Part shown: piece after piece, positions 55,616-63,920 of the stretch | Layout: each line of letters opens with the position of its first letter | Position numbering within the stretch: position 1 is the first letter of the stretch | Assembly (NCBI RefSeq): GCF_002836595.1 | Contig: NZ_PJBB01000003.1 | Span: 1,735,001-1,799,000 of the forward strand | DNA: 64,000 nucleotides | Direction: 5' to 3' | Source: Tenacibaculum sp. Bg11-29 | GTDB lineage: Bacteria; Bacteroidota; Bacteroidia; Flavobacteriales; Flavobacteriaceae | Notes under the pieces: generated by a model | What the model was told of the DNA's origin: nothing | What the model saw: only the letters and a program-made list of their open reading frames with translations | Database searches by the model: none | Made by a program: the position numbers and the translations under genes

Positions 55616-56001
55616 ATGTATTAGATTTTGATTTTTATAATCGGTTAAAAACAGATTATATAGCACATAAAAGTCTTTTTGTCGCTTTTGATTACGATAA
55701 TACGGTGTTCGATTATCATAAGGTTGGAATCGATTTTACCACAATAATTAAATTATTACAAGAGTGTAAATCTTTAGGGTTTACTATGATTTTGTTTACA
55801 GCAAATGAAGGAAAAGATTTAGAAAGAGTAAAAATAGATTTAGAAAACAGAAAAATACCGTATGATTTAATAAATGAGAACCCGTTAATGAATACGCGAA
55901 AACCATACTATAATATTTTATTAGATGATAGAGCAGGTTTAAAAGAAGCATATGTAAATTTAAAAAGATTGATAGATGAAATACGAAATAAAGAAGTTTA
56001 A
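55612..56001 (+). CDS. Small HAD-like phosphatase
   Basis: 129 residues, minimal HAD fold without cap. Motif I FDYDNT (26-31, nucleophile Asp27 and acid Asp29), motif II ILFTAN, motif III lysine in TRKPYY, motif IV LLDDRAG. All catalytic residues are present. The substrate is unknown; by position it may be a phosphorylated ADP-ribose or ribose derivative or NMN (inference). Coupled to the glycohydrolase by a 4-base overlap and to the Prs-like gene by a 26-base overlap. Confidence 0.82.
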   Translation: MNVLDFDFYNRLKTDYIAHKSLFVAFDYDNTVFDYHKVGIDFTTIIKLLQECKSLGFTMILFTANEGKDLERVKIDLENRKIPYDLINENPLMNTRKPYYNILLDDRAGLKEAYVNLKRLIDEIRNKEV

Positions 56002-56734
56002 AGACGGACAAGTTGCCGCTAAAATTATAGAAACGGGAGATTTACATATTAAAATTAGAGGAAATTCTTACGAAGATTTATTTCGAATAGCAGCTGTAAA
56101 AGAAGCTTGGGACGCTGTTAATGTTACAAATAAAAATGCGATAGCAATATTAACAATTACTTGTTTAATTGGTCAGCGATCAGACAGGCGTTTTAATACT
56201 GGAGAATCTTTCGATTTAAAAATAATAGCCAATTTTATTAACTCACTAAATTTTGATAGTGTTGAAATATTGCATCCACACAGCTCAATAAGTTTAGCTT
56301 TAATTAATAATTCAGTAGAATTAAAGAATTTTGAATACGTTAAGAAAGCATACTTTAAAATAGGAAGTCCGATATTAATAAGTCCAGACGCAGGTGCTTA
56401 TAAAACGACTCACGAAATTGCGGAGAAGTTAAATGCAGATTTGGTACCGTCAAATAAAGTAAGAGTAAACGGAGTACCTGTAATAAGTATTCAGGGAGAT
56501 GTTAAGGGAAAAGAATGTTTAATTGTTGATGATTTAGCTGATGGAGGTAGAACGTTTAAATTTTTAGCAGAAGAATTAAAAAAACAAGGAGCACTAAATG
56601 TTTCTTTATATGTAACGCATGCACAATTTAACTATGGTTTTGATGAATTAAAAGAAACTATAAATCATATATATTGTACAAATAGTTATAAAGACATTAA
56701 AGATGACTTTGTTACACAGTTTAAAGTAATATAA
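55976..56734 (+). CDS. Divergent PRPP-synthetase-like protein (candidate ADP-ribose pyrophosphate synthetase)
   Basis: 252 residues, homologous to ribose-phosphate pyrophosphokinase but shorter than the usual ~310. GQRSDRRFNTGESFDL (66-81) corresponds to the Prs YARQDRR catalytic loop, SVEILHPHS to the DLH block, ISPDAGAYKTTHEIA to the SPDxGG block, and the PRPP loop reads VDDLADGGRT (184-193) where Prs has VDDxxDTxGT. The expected N-terminal VFIIQ strand after the GD/RG segment is missing. It probably transfers a pyrophosphate from ATP to a ribose 1-OH; the substrate may be ribose 5-phosphate or, as in phage NARP1 Adps, ADP-ribose. Last gene of the operon. Confidence 0.75.
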   Translation: MKYEIKKFKDGQVAAKIIETGDLHIKIRGNSYEDLFRIAAVKEAWDAVNVTNKNAIAILTITCLIGQRSDRRFNTGESFDLKIIANFINSLNFDSVEILHPHSSISLALINNSVELKNFEYVKKAYFKIGSPILISPDAGAYKTTHEIAEKLNADLVPSNKVRVNGVPVISIQGDVKGKECLIVDDLADGGRTFKFLAEELKKQGALNVSLYVTHAQFNYGFDELKETINHIYCTNSYKDIKDDFVTQFKVI

Positions 56735-56775
56735 TTTTTAGAGGTAGGTAGTTAAATTAGTATGGTTTTTATTAT

Positions 56776-56836
56776 CAGTTCGAGCGGAGTCGAGAACTAT
56801 TAGTTTGTTATAAATAGGTTTCGACTACGCTCAATC
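56776..56836. repeat. REP-like inverted repeat, GTTCGAGCGGAGTCGAG family
   Basis: Left arm CAGTTCGAGCGGAGTCGAG at 56776-56794 (continuing AAC) and right arm from GGTTTCGACTACGCTCAA at 56817-56836; 15 of 20 bases pair. Such short imperfect palindromes are frequent between Bacteroidota genes. It lies just after the NAD operon. Confidence 0.65.
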
Positions 56837-56910
56837 AAACATTCCTCAAGATGTTTCAATTAAAATATAAGTAACTATCTACTTACCTCTGTAATTTTTA
56901 AAAGAATAAT

Positions 56911-57426
56911 ATGCTAAAGATTAATAAAAATAAAGAAGAAACAGAAACTCACCAGTTTTTACCAAGTGGAGAATGGGAGGGGTTTTATTGTTATAATAAA
57001 TCTTCTGAACAGCATAAAATGGAAATTAATTTAGTCTTTAAAAAAGGAATTATCTCAGGTAATGGAACAGATGATATTGCCTCATATACATGGAAAGGTA
57101 ATTACTGTTTAAAAACATTTAAAGTAGCAATGATAAAACGTTATGCAACCCATCAGATAAAATATAATGGAGATATTGACGAGCAAGGAATATGGGGTGT
57201 TTGGGAAAATATAGTGCAAATGCCGCCAGGAATTGATGCAGCTTTGTTTGAAAGGATGAAAGCAGGCTTTCGGGATACTATGATAGGCGGGTTTCATATA
57301 TGGCCGAAAAAGACAGCAACTAATTCAGAAAAAAACAAAGCAGAAGAGAAACTAACAAAATCAAAAAAATTAAAAAGACTGGTTAAAATGCGTTCGTTAA
57401 AAGAAATTGTAATTAATTCTATTTAA
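56911..57426 (+). CDS. Conserved-looking protein of unknown function
   Basis: 171 residues, no signal peptide or membrane segment. Rich in aromatic and glycine residues with beta-like strands (SGEWEGFYCYNKSSEQHKME, GIWGVWENIVQMPPGIDAALF) and a basic C-terminal tail (KSKKLKRLVKMRSLKEI). The pattern suggests a small beta-barrel or lipocalin-like fold; this is a guess. Separated from the NAD operon by the REP-like repeat, so not clearly part of it. Confidence 0.6.
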   Translation: MLKINKNKEETETHQFLPSGEWEGFYCYNKSSEQHKMEINLVFKKGIISGNGTDDIASYTWKGNYCLKTFKVAMIKRYATHQIKYNGDIDEQGIWGVWENIVQMPPGIDAALFERMKAGFRDTMIGGFHIWPKKTATNSEKNKAEEKLTKSKKLKRLVKMRSLKEIVINSI

Positions 57427-57613
57427 TTTTAGAATAGGAATAATTAAAATACGTGTAGTAACTATGTTATTGATTTGAGAAAATACGCGTAAACGGAACG
57501 ATAAATTGTAAAAAAACTTTTTTAAAAAGCAGATTAAGTAATACCTTATTGAACAAATGAAAATATAATGAGATTTCAATTAGGTGCTTTTAAATAGATA
57601 TTAATAAAACTCA

Positions 57614-57621
57614 TATATTTG
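57614..57621 (+). promoter_or_regulatory. -7 box of the SH3-domain lipoprotein gene
   Basis: TATATTTG matches TAnnTTTG, 18 bases before the ATG at 57640. Confidence 0.55.
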
Positions 57622-57639
57622 TAAAAAAAATAATAAAAA

Positions 57640-58398
57640 ATGAAAAAAGTATTTATTGCAATTGTTTTAGTATCCTCTTTGTTTGCAGCATGTAAAGAAA
57701 CAGGTAAGTCTAACGAATCTGAAAAAAATATAACAGAAAAAGGTGAGCAAGCAGAAAAAGTTAAAGCACCAACTACAAGTGCTATCTGTTTATTAGATAA
57801 ATTATCTATAAGAGAAACTCCATCATCAAAAGGAAAGTGGATAACTTCAATGAGTTTAGGAGAGAAAGTAGCTTTTACTGGAGAAGAAATTACTGATAGT
57901 AAATCAAAAAAACAGTATTATAAAGTTAAGTTAACTGATGGTAAAGAAGGGTGGACAAGAGCTACCTTTTTAGCTGTAAATGGTAAGGTTGGAGCTATGC
58001 TTGAATCAGCAAATGTTTATAAAAGACCAGATTTACTAACAAAAACTGAAAAGAAGTACAGTGTAATGGATATTATAGCTGTAACAGAAAATCAGGGTGA
58101 TTGGATGAAGGTAAAAGGTAAAAGAGCAGAAGGTGAGTATGTTGAAGAAGGTTGGATAAAATCATCAAATATAACAAATGATGAGATTGATATTGCAACT
58201 GCAAAATTTGCGAGTTCAGCAATCAAAAAATCAACAATGACAGAAAGAATCAAAGCATTACAAGAAGTGATTGGTAACCCAGATTTATCATCTTCTAAGT
58301 TTGTAAGTATTATAGAAGGTAAAATTAAAGATTACGAGTTAAGAAATAAAGAGATTGATGTAAAGGATGTTAAGGTAGAAGAAGAGCCTAAGTCTTAG
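57640..58398 (+). CDS. SH3-domain lipoprotein
   Basis: 252 residues. Lipoprotein signal with lipobox LFAAC (cysteine 18). A bacterial SH3-like domain follows at about 45-115 (CLLDKLSIRETPSSKGKWI, VKLTDGKEGWTRATFL), with a second SH3-like unit (ANVYKRPDLLTKTEKKY, DWMKVKGKR) and a helical C-terminus. Probably a periplasmic peptidoglycan-binding or envelope-stress protein; partner unknown. Single gene. Confidence 0.85.
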   Translation: MKKVFIAIVLVSSLFAACKETGKSNESEKNITEKGEQAEKVKAPTTSAICLLDKLSIRETPSSKGKWITSMSLGEKVAFTGEEITDSKSKKQYYKVKLTDGKEGWTRATFLAVNGKVGAMLESANVYKRPDLLTKTEKKYSVMDIIAVTENQGDWMKVKGKRAEGEYVEEGWIKSSNITNDEIDIATAKFASSAIKKSTMTERIKALQEVIGNPDLSSSKFVSIIEGKIKDYELRNKEIDVKDVKVEEEPKS

Positions 58399-58416
58399 AT
58401 TTTAGACATAAAAACG

Positions 58417-58452
58417 AAAAAGCCTTTTAGAATTTTTTCTAAAAGGCTTTTT
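58417..58452. terminator. Bidirectional terminator between the SH3 lipoprotein and E1 genes
   Basis: Perfect 16-bp inverted repeat (58417-58432 and 58437-58452), core GCCTTTTAG/CTAAAAGGC, TTTT loop, between convergent genes. Confidence 0.85.
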
Positions 58453-58470
58453 TGTTTTTATATAGTATTT

Positions 58471-60924
58471 TTAATACAAGTCTTTAAATTTTGTAGGATT
58501 TGCTTCATTCATAATTTCGTATACTTTTTCGAAAATATCTTCAGCAGAAGGCTTAGAAAAATAATCTCCGTCAGTACCATAAGAAGGCCTGTGTGCTTTT
58601 GCTGTTAATGTTTGAGGTTTGCTATCTAAATGCTTGTACCCATTCTGATTTTCAACAATTTCTTGTAATAAATAAGCTGAAGCCCCACCAGGAACATCCT
58701 CATCAACTACTAATAAACGATTTGTTTTAGCTACAGATTTTACTGTGTCATGATTTAAATCAAAAGGTAGTAAACTTTGTGCATCTATAATTTCTATATC
58801 AATACCAACTTGTGTTAAATCTTTAGCAGCCTCTTCAATAATTCGTAAAGTAGAACCGTAAGAAATAACAGTAAGGTCAGCTCCTTCTTTTATAGTTTCT
58901 ACAACACCAATTGGAGTTTTAAACTCACCTAAGTTGGTTGGTAATTCTTCTTTTAAACGATATCCGTTTAAACATTCAATAACTAAAGCAGGGTCATCAC
59001 CTTCTAATAAAGTGTTATAAAAACCAGCAGCTTTAGTCATGTTTCTAGGAACTAAAACATGAATTCCACGTATATTATTTATAATTCCTCCCATAGGAGA
59101 ACCAGAATGCCAAATACCTTCTAAGCGGTGACCTCGTGTACGGATAATTAACGGTGCTTTTTGCTTACCAAAAGTACGATAACGAAGTGTTGCTAAATCA
59201 TCACTCATTATTTGCAAAGCATACAATAAATAGTCTAAGTATTGAATCTCAGCAATCGGACGTAAACCACGCATTGCCATTCCAATACCCTGTCCTAAAA
59301 TAGTAGCTTCACGAATACCTGTATCTGAAACTCTTAACTCACCATATTTTTCTTGTAAGCCTTCTAAACCTTGATTTACATCACCTATATAACCAGCATC
59401 TTCACCAAAAATTAAAGTCTCTGGATATTTTTTAAAAATAGCATCAAAATTGTCACGCATTATAACACGAGCATCGACCAATTTTTTTTCGGTAGCATAA
59501 GTAGGTACTTCAGAAGGTACGTTTTTGGTAGCAAGTGCTGTTTCGCTTAATAAATGAGAAGAAAATTTAACAGCCGCATTATCTATTGATAATTTAATAA
59601 AGTTTTGCAATGTTATTTTTTCTGCAAATTTTTCATCTTTTAAGTAACGTAATGCTTTACGAGTAGCAACTAAAAGATCTTTTCTGATAGGTTCGTCTAT
59701 AGCGGCTAAATCATTCTTATATTTTGTAATAAAAGAACCGTTATTACTTTTCTGAGCTACTTTTTCTAATAAATCTATAGCAATAGCAACTTCAGATTTT
59801 ATTTCATTTGAGTATGCACTCCATGCATCACGTTTAGCTTTACTAACTTCTTTTTTAGATTCTTTATCTATTTTTATTAACTCTTCTTCTGAATCAATAA
59901 ACTTTAAAATACCTCCGTTTTCATCTTCTAATTCAAATTCTAAAATCCATTTACGCATTTGAGTAAGACAATCAAATTCTTGTTCCCATTTTAAACGTTC
60001 AGCAGATTTATATCTTTCGTGAGATCCAGAAGTAGAATGCCCTTGTGGTTGTGTTAATTCTTTTACATGAATTAATACAGGTATGTGTTGTTCTCTAGCA
60101 ATTTTAGAAGCTTTATTATAAATATCTACTAATTGTACATAATCCCAACCATTAACTACAAAAATTTCATATCCGTTAGTATCATTTTCTTTTTGAAATC
60201 CTTTTAAAATTTCAGAAATACTTTCTTTTGTTGTTTGATATTTGGCGTGAACAGAAATACCATACTCATCATCCCAAACATTCATAACCATCGGTACTTG
60301 TAAAACACCAGCAGCATTAATAGTTTCAAAAAATAAACCTTCAGAAGTACTTGCATTACCAATGGTACCCCAAGCGACTTCGTTTCCTTTATTAGAAAAA
60401 TCAGTAAAATTTTCTAACCCTTTTACATTTCTATAAATTTTAGAAGCCTGTGCTAAACCTAATAAACGTGGCATTTGACCAGCAGTTGGAGAAATATCAG
60501 CAGATGAGTTTTTTTGAGCAGTTAAATTTTTCCATTGCCCGTTTTCATCTAAAGAATGTGTAGCGAAATGACCACCCATTTGACGACCAGCAGACATTGG
60601 TTCTGCATTAATATCTGAGTGACCATATAATCCTGCAAAAAATTGTTGAGGTGATAATTGACCAATAGCCATCATAAAGGTTTGATCTCTATAATAACCA
60701 GAACGAAAATCCCCATTTTTAAAAGCTTTTGCCATTGCTAATTGTGGCACTTCTTTACCATCACCAAAAATACCGAATTTAGCTTTACCTGTTAAAACTT
60801 CTCTACGTCCTAACAAACTACACTCTCTACTTATTCGAGCAACTCTATAGTCGTTTAAAACTTCATTTTTGAAATCTTGAAAAGAAAGTTGTTGAGTGTT
60901 AGTTACTTCGGTCTTTTGCGTCAT
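58471..60924 (-). CDS. Fused alpha/beta E1 component of a 2-oxoacid dehydrogenase
   Basis: 817 residues. The N-terminal half is the E1 alpha subunit with a TPP site (GTIGNASTSEGLFFE) and the flexible loop LTQPQGHSTSGSHERY; the C-terminal half (from about 480) is E1 beta (LIFGEDAGYIGDVNQGL, RGLRPIAEIQYLDY, LVVDEDVPGGASAYLLQEI). In most bacteria these are two proteins; the single-chain form is common in flavobacteria. Probably a branched-chain or pyruvate-type dehydrogenase, decarboxylating 2-oxoacids to feed E2. No E2 or E3 gene is in the window. Confidence 0.93.
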   Translation of the reverse strand: MTQKTEVTNTQQLSFQDFKNEVLNDYRVARISRECSLLGRREVLTGKAKFGIFGDGKEVPQLAMAKAFKNGDFRSGYYRDQTFMMAIGQLSPQQFFAGLYGHSDINAEPMSAGRQMGGHFATHSLDENGQWKNLTAQKNSSADISPTAGQMPRLLGLAQASKIYRNVKGLENFTDFSNKGNEVAWGTIGNASTSEGLFFETINAAGVLQVPMVMNVWDDEYGISVHAKYQTTKESISEILKGFQKENDTNGYEIFVVNGWDYVQLVDIYNKASKIAREQHIPVLIHVKELTQPQGHSTSGSHERYKSAERLKWEQEFDCLTQMRKWILEFELEDENGGILKFIDSEEELIKIDKESKKEVSKAKRDAWSAYSNEIKSEVAIAIDLLEKVAQKSNNGSFITKYKNDLAAIDEPIRKDLLVATRKALRYLKDEKFAEKITLQNFIKLSIDNAAVKFSSHLLSETALATKNVPSEVPTYATEKKLVDARVIMRDNFDAIFKKYPETLIFGEDAGYIGDVNQGLEGLQEKYGELRVSDTGIREATILGQGIGMAMRGLRPIAEIQYLDYLLYALQIMSDDLATLRYRTFGKQKAPLIIRTRGHRLEGIWHSGSPMGGIINNIRGIHVLVPRNMTKAAGFYNTLLEGDDPALVIECLNGYRLKEELPTNLGEFKTPIGVVETIKEGADLTVISYGSTLRIIEEAAKDLTQVGIDIEIIDAQSLLPFDLNHDTVKSVAKTNRLLVVDEDVPGGASAYLLQEIVENQNGYKHLDSKPQTLTAKAHRPSYGTDGDYFSKPSAEDIFEKVYEIMNEANPTKFKDLY

Positions 60925-60947
60925 GGTTCTCTATTTTGGGATAGTCA

Positions 60948-60955
60948 CAAAGATA
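60948..60955 (-). promoter_or_regulatory. -7 box of the fused E1 gene
   Basis: On the minus strand TATCTTTG matches TAnnTTTG exactly, 23 bases before the ATG at 60924. Confidence 0.6.
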
Positions 60956-60963
60956 GTTTTTTT

Positions 60964-60987
60964 AGTTGAAATTTAAAAATTTCAACT
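60964..60987. promoter_or_regulatory. Palindrome over the -33 region of the E1 promoter
   Basis: AGTTGAAATTT, two bases, then AAATTTCAACT: perfect 11-bp inverted repeat centred about 24 bases upstream of the -7 box. It has no T run on the minus strand, so it is not an intrinsic terminator of the upstream gene. Possible operator. Confidence 0.35.
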
Positions 60988-61040
60988 TTCATTGAATATT
61001 CTTCAAAAAAAGAGCGAAAAAAGAAGATTTGTTGAAGTAT

Positions 61041-63863
61041 CTATAATAAGCCTCTTCTAATGAAATTGTAAATTCTGTCAACACTAGTTGTAATAACAAA
61101 TCTTATTTTTGTAGGATAGGCTTCTTTTGTAACTTCAAACCCTTCATTAGTATATATAGGTAAGTAAAATTCAAAAATATTAGGAATGAAGTTTAGCCGG
61201 ACTCCGTTTTCATAAAAAAACCTTGGAGAATTTTTTTTGTTTTTTAAATAAGCAAAGTCATTATATATTTCTGCCCATTTCCAAACACTAACACTTGTGT
61301 TTAATGAAGCTATTAGACTGTTTGAAAATTGAGGACTATTGAATTTAGACTTGAAGCCTCCTTGACCAACAACAAATTGCTGACTAAAGATGCCATTGTT
61401 TTCTGATCGCCCAAATAAATTTTGTTCAAATAAATAATCAGAACCACTATTTAGTCCGAAACTAAAATAATCTCCATCGGTTTTATTAGATAAGAAAACC
61501 CCACCAAAAAAACGAAATTCATAACTTCTATCTTCTGCAAAAAAACGACGAAAACGAAAATCGGTTGTTATTTTGCTAAATTTTGAGTTAAATTCGGCAT
61601 TTATAGCGTATTGAATCCTGTTAATAGCATCAAATTTGTAGTGGATATACCGTAAGTTTAAAATATTGTATTTGTCTCTATTAGTTTTAATCTCTCCCAG
61701 TTTAGTTTGCTTATTAATACTAATCAAACGAGTGGTAAAAGTTTTCAAACCAATGTCACGAAGTGTATTTCGTCTAAAGAGAATGCTTATGAATGGAGAG
61801 AAAGTTTTATACTCAAGTTCGGGAGCATGATGAAAATTGCTGCCACCAAAACCATATCGAATTTTATAAATTTTAGATTTATTAAAAAAATGATTGTAAG
61901 CCAATGAATATGATCCGGTGAAATTATTACTTTTAGTACTGTAATTTGGTGTTAAACTAAACTCGAAATTATGATTTACAATAGATTTGTTATGAATGTT
62001 TACGCCTAATATAAGTCCATCATATAAGTTGTATTTAAAGTCAGGATAGTAAAATAATTGATTGTAATATGGGTTTTCTATATCCTTTAAAAATCTAAAT
62101 TGAAGTGGTTTGTTTATTAGGTTATTGTTTATTTTTCTAAAATTATCTAACGAGTTGTATTCAGGGTAGCTATTTTCATAATTTAAAGCGAGTTTATTAA
62201 AATCACCTTTTTTGATTTTAATTGTTTTAGAAGAGTCAGTTCCTGTAACCCATGTTTTAAATTTTATTTGCTGTTTTTGTATTCCATATAAAGCAATAGG
62301 AGATGAGAAATTTCTTTTGTTTTTAATTGTAACTTCTAAAGAGTCTTTGTTTTTTGTGCTAGTTATTTTAGATATTTTATAATCAATTTTTTTATTTGTT
62401 TTTATGTAATCGTTAAAAAACCATTTTAAGTCTTTTGAAGAGTTTTTTTGAAGGGTTTTTTTAAAACTATTACTGTTACTTAATTTTAATTGGTTTTTTG
62501 AATAAAACTCTTTTACTGATTTAACTAAAGTATCTCCTCCTATAAAATCTTGAAGATATAATAAGCCTAAGCCTGCTTTATATTTACTAACAATTTTTCT
62601 ATTAAAGTTTGAAAGAGAATCTGAAGGTGTTGTTAAGGATTGATCATAGAATTTACGTGCACTAAATTGATAGACAAAAGCATATTTTTCAAGTTGTTTT
62701 AGTTTAGATATATTATATGTTTTTAGTGGCCAGTATTTAGAATATTTTCCCAATATAGTCGTATTAGGGTAGTATTCTTTAATATATTTCATCATTAAAA
62801 AAGTTTCTAAGCCATCCGTAAGCCAGTAATCTATTCTTTGATTTAATATTAAAACATCATCAATATATTTTTTAGTAAGAGCTTTAAAAAAATTAATTTC
62901 CCATCTAAAATTTTTAGGAAAAGGTTTTAACCAATAAGGTAGACCGTATATTTCATGCAATGAGTTTTTATTAATGGTAGTAGCATCAATAAATATCTCT
63001 GTATGTGGGTGTTTTCCTATGAAACCTTCAATAAATTTAATTTGTTTATTTATGATTTTTGAAGTAGTATCACGGGGAATACTTTTCAAATAAGCATTAG
63101 TTTTTATTTCTTTCTTTTTTGTTTTAAAAGAGATAAATTTATTAAGAGAATTAACATGAAGAATAATATCTTTCTTTCTTTTTCCTACTAAATGATAATT
63201 TATAATATTTTTTTCCTTTGTTTTATATTGATATAAATTACTCTCAACTGTATATTTTTTAGGAACATCAATACTTATTGTATAGTTAGTTAGATCTTGA
63301 TATAAATCATTAAGATTTAAATTACTCATTAACTGCCATTTTTCTTTATATATAGTAGGAACTATGTGCCAGAAACGTAAATGATAACCATTTTTTATTT
63401 TTCCGTATCCTGTAAATTTTGCACTAGGAATTTTTACAGTGTATGTTGTTGATAGAATTAAACTGTCTTTAGGTTTTAGCGTTTTATTTAGAGATACTTC
63501 AACTATATCTGATTTATTTTTTATTTCTTTAAAAGAAACTTGTTGGTAGTTTATAGATAGGTTGTGAATTTTTGAATAACCTCTATCTTTTTTTTTTGAG
63601 AAGTAAAATTTTTTATTGTAATCTTCTATAAAGCGTTTTCCTAAAGGTGTGTCGTTGTCTTTATAACTATTTGCCCAATTATGAAGAAATATTGAGTTTA
63701 AATTTTCTGAAGAAGTGTTATAAAAAACAGTTTTTTGTTGAATAAGAAGCAAGTCGTTTTTATCGTCGAGTTTTGCTTTTATTTCAATAGTATTTGTTTG
63801 TGCTGTTAGTGTATAACAGTACAAAAAAGTGAAAGATAAAAAAAAGAATAATTTGTGTCTCAA
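61041..63863 (-). CDS. M1-peptidase-like protein fused to an outer-membrane beta-barrel
   Basis: 940 residues with a signal peptide (to about 21, TLTAQ). Residues about 25-480 resemble the M1 aminopeptidase fold (NTSSENLNSIFLHNWANSY near the N-terminus). The segment WLTDG (346-350) corresponds to WLNEG, and the alignment-implied HExxH position (about 327-331) reads KALTK, so the zinc site is lost. The C-terminal 350 residues show alternating aromatic strands and end in a typical barrel (FVITTSVDRIYNFIRRGLL). I take it as a non-catalytic surface or periplasmic peptide-binding domain on a barrel. Single gene. Confidence 0.75.
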   Translation of the reverse strand: MRHKLFFFLSFTFLYCYTLTAQTNTIEIKAKLDDKNDLLLIQQKTVFYNTSSENLNSIFLHNWANSYKDNDTPLGKRFIEDYNKKFYFSKKKDRGYSKIHNLSINYQQVSFKEIKNKSDIVEVSLNKTLKPKDSLILSTTYTVKIPSAKFTGYGKIKNGYHLRFWHIVPTIYKEKWQLMSNLNLNDLYQDLTNYTISIDVPKKYTVESNLYQYKTKEKNIINYHLVGKRKKDIILHVNSLNKFISFKTKKKEIKTNAYLKSIPRDTTSKIINKQIKFIEGFIGKHPHTEIFIDATTINKNSLHEIYGLPYWLKPFPKNFRWEINFFKALTKKYIDDVLILNQRIDYWLTDGLETFLMMKYIKEYYPNTTILGKYSKYWPLKTYNISKLKQLEKYAFVYQFSARKFYDQSLTTPSDSLSNFNRKIVSKYKAGLGLLYLQDFIGGDTLVKSVKEFYSKNQLKLSNSNSFKKTLQKNSSKDLKWFFNDYIKTNKKIDYKISKITSTKNKDSLEVTIKNKRNFSSPIALYGIQKQQIKFKTWVTGTDSSKTIKIKKGDFNKLALNYENSYPEYNSLDNFRKINNNLINKPLQFRFLKDIENPYYNQLFYYPDFKYNLYDGLILGVNIHNKSIVNHNFEFSLTPNYSTKSNNFTGSYSLAYNHFFNKSKIYKIRYGFGGSNFHHAPELEYKTFSPFISILFRRNTLRDIGLKTFTTRLISINKQTKLGEIKTNRDKYNILNLRYIHYKFDAINRIQYAINAEFNSKFSKITTDFRFRRFFAEDRSYEFRFFGGVFLSNKTDGDYFSFGLNSGSDYLFEQNLFGRSENNGIFSQQFVVGQGGFKSKFNSPQFSNSLIASLNTSVSVWKWAEIYNDFAYLKNKKNSPRFFYENGVRLNFIPNIFEFYLPIYTNEGFEVTKEAYPTKIRFVITTSVDRIYNFIRRGLL

Positions 63864-63876
63864 AGTTAAAATGATT

Positions 63877-63907
63877 AAAGCTTATTGAATATTATTCAAT
63901 AAGCTTT
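63877..63907 (-). terminator. Terminator of the LOG-family gene
   Basis: Perfect 14-bp inverted repeat AAAGCTTATTGAAT (63877-63890) and ATTCAATAAGCTTT (63894-63907), loop ATT, 13 bases after the stop of the last gene. Confidence 0.7.
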
Positions 63908-63920
63908 AATTGTAATTATT

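Noticed and set aside
57427..57639. Intergenic stretch with AAAATACGTGTA and AAAATACGCGTA
   Set aside because: Two similar short words only; no hairpin or consistent repeat, so not called as a regulatory site.
60964..60987. Palindrome as terminator of the M1-like gene
   Set aside because: On the minus strand it is followed by A residues, not T, and it lies too close to the next promoter; listed as a possible operator instead.
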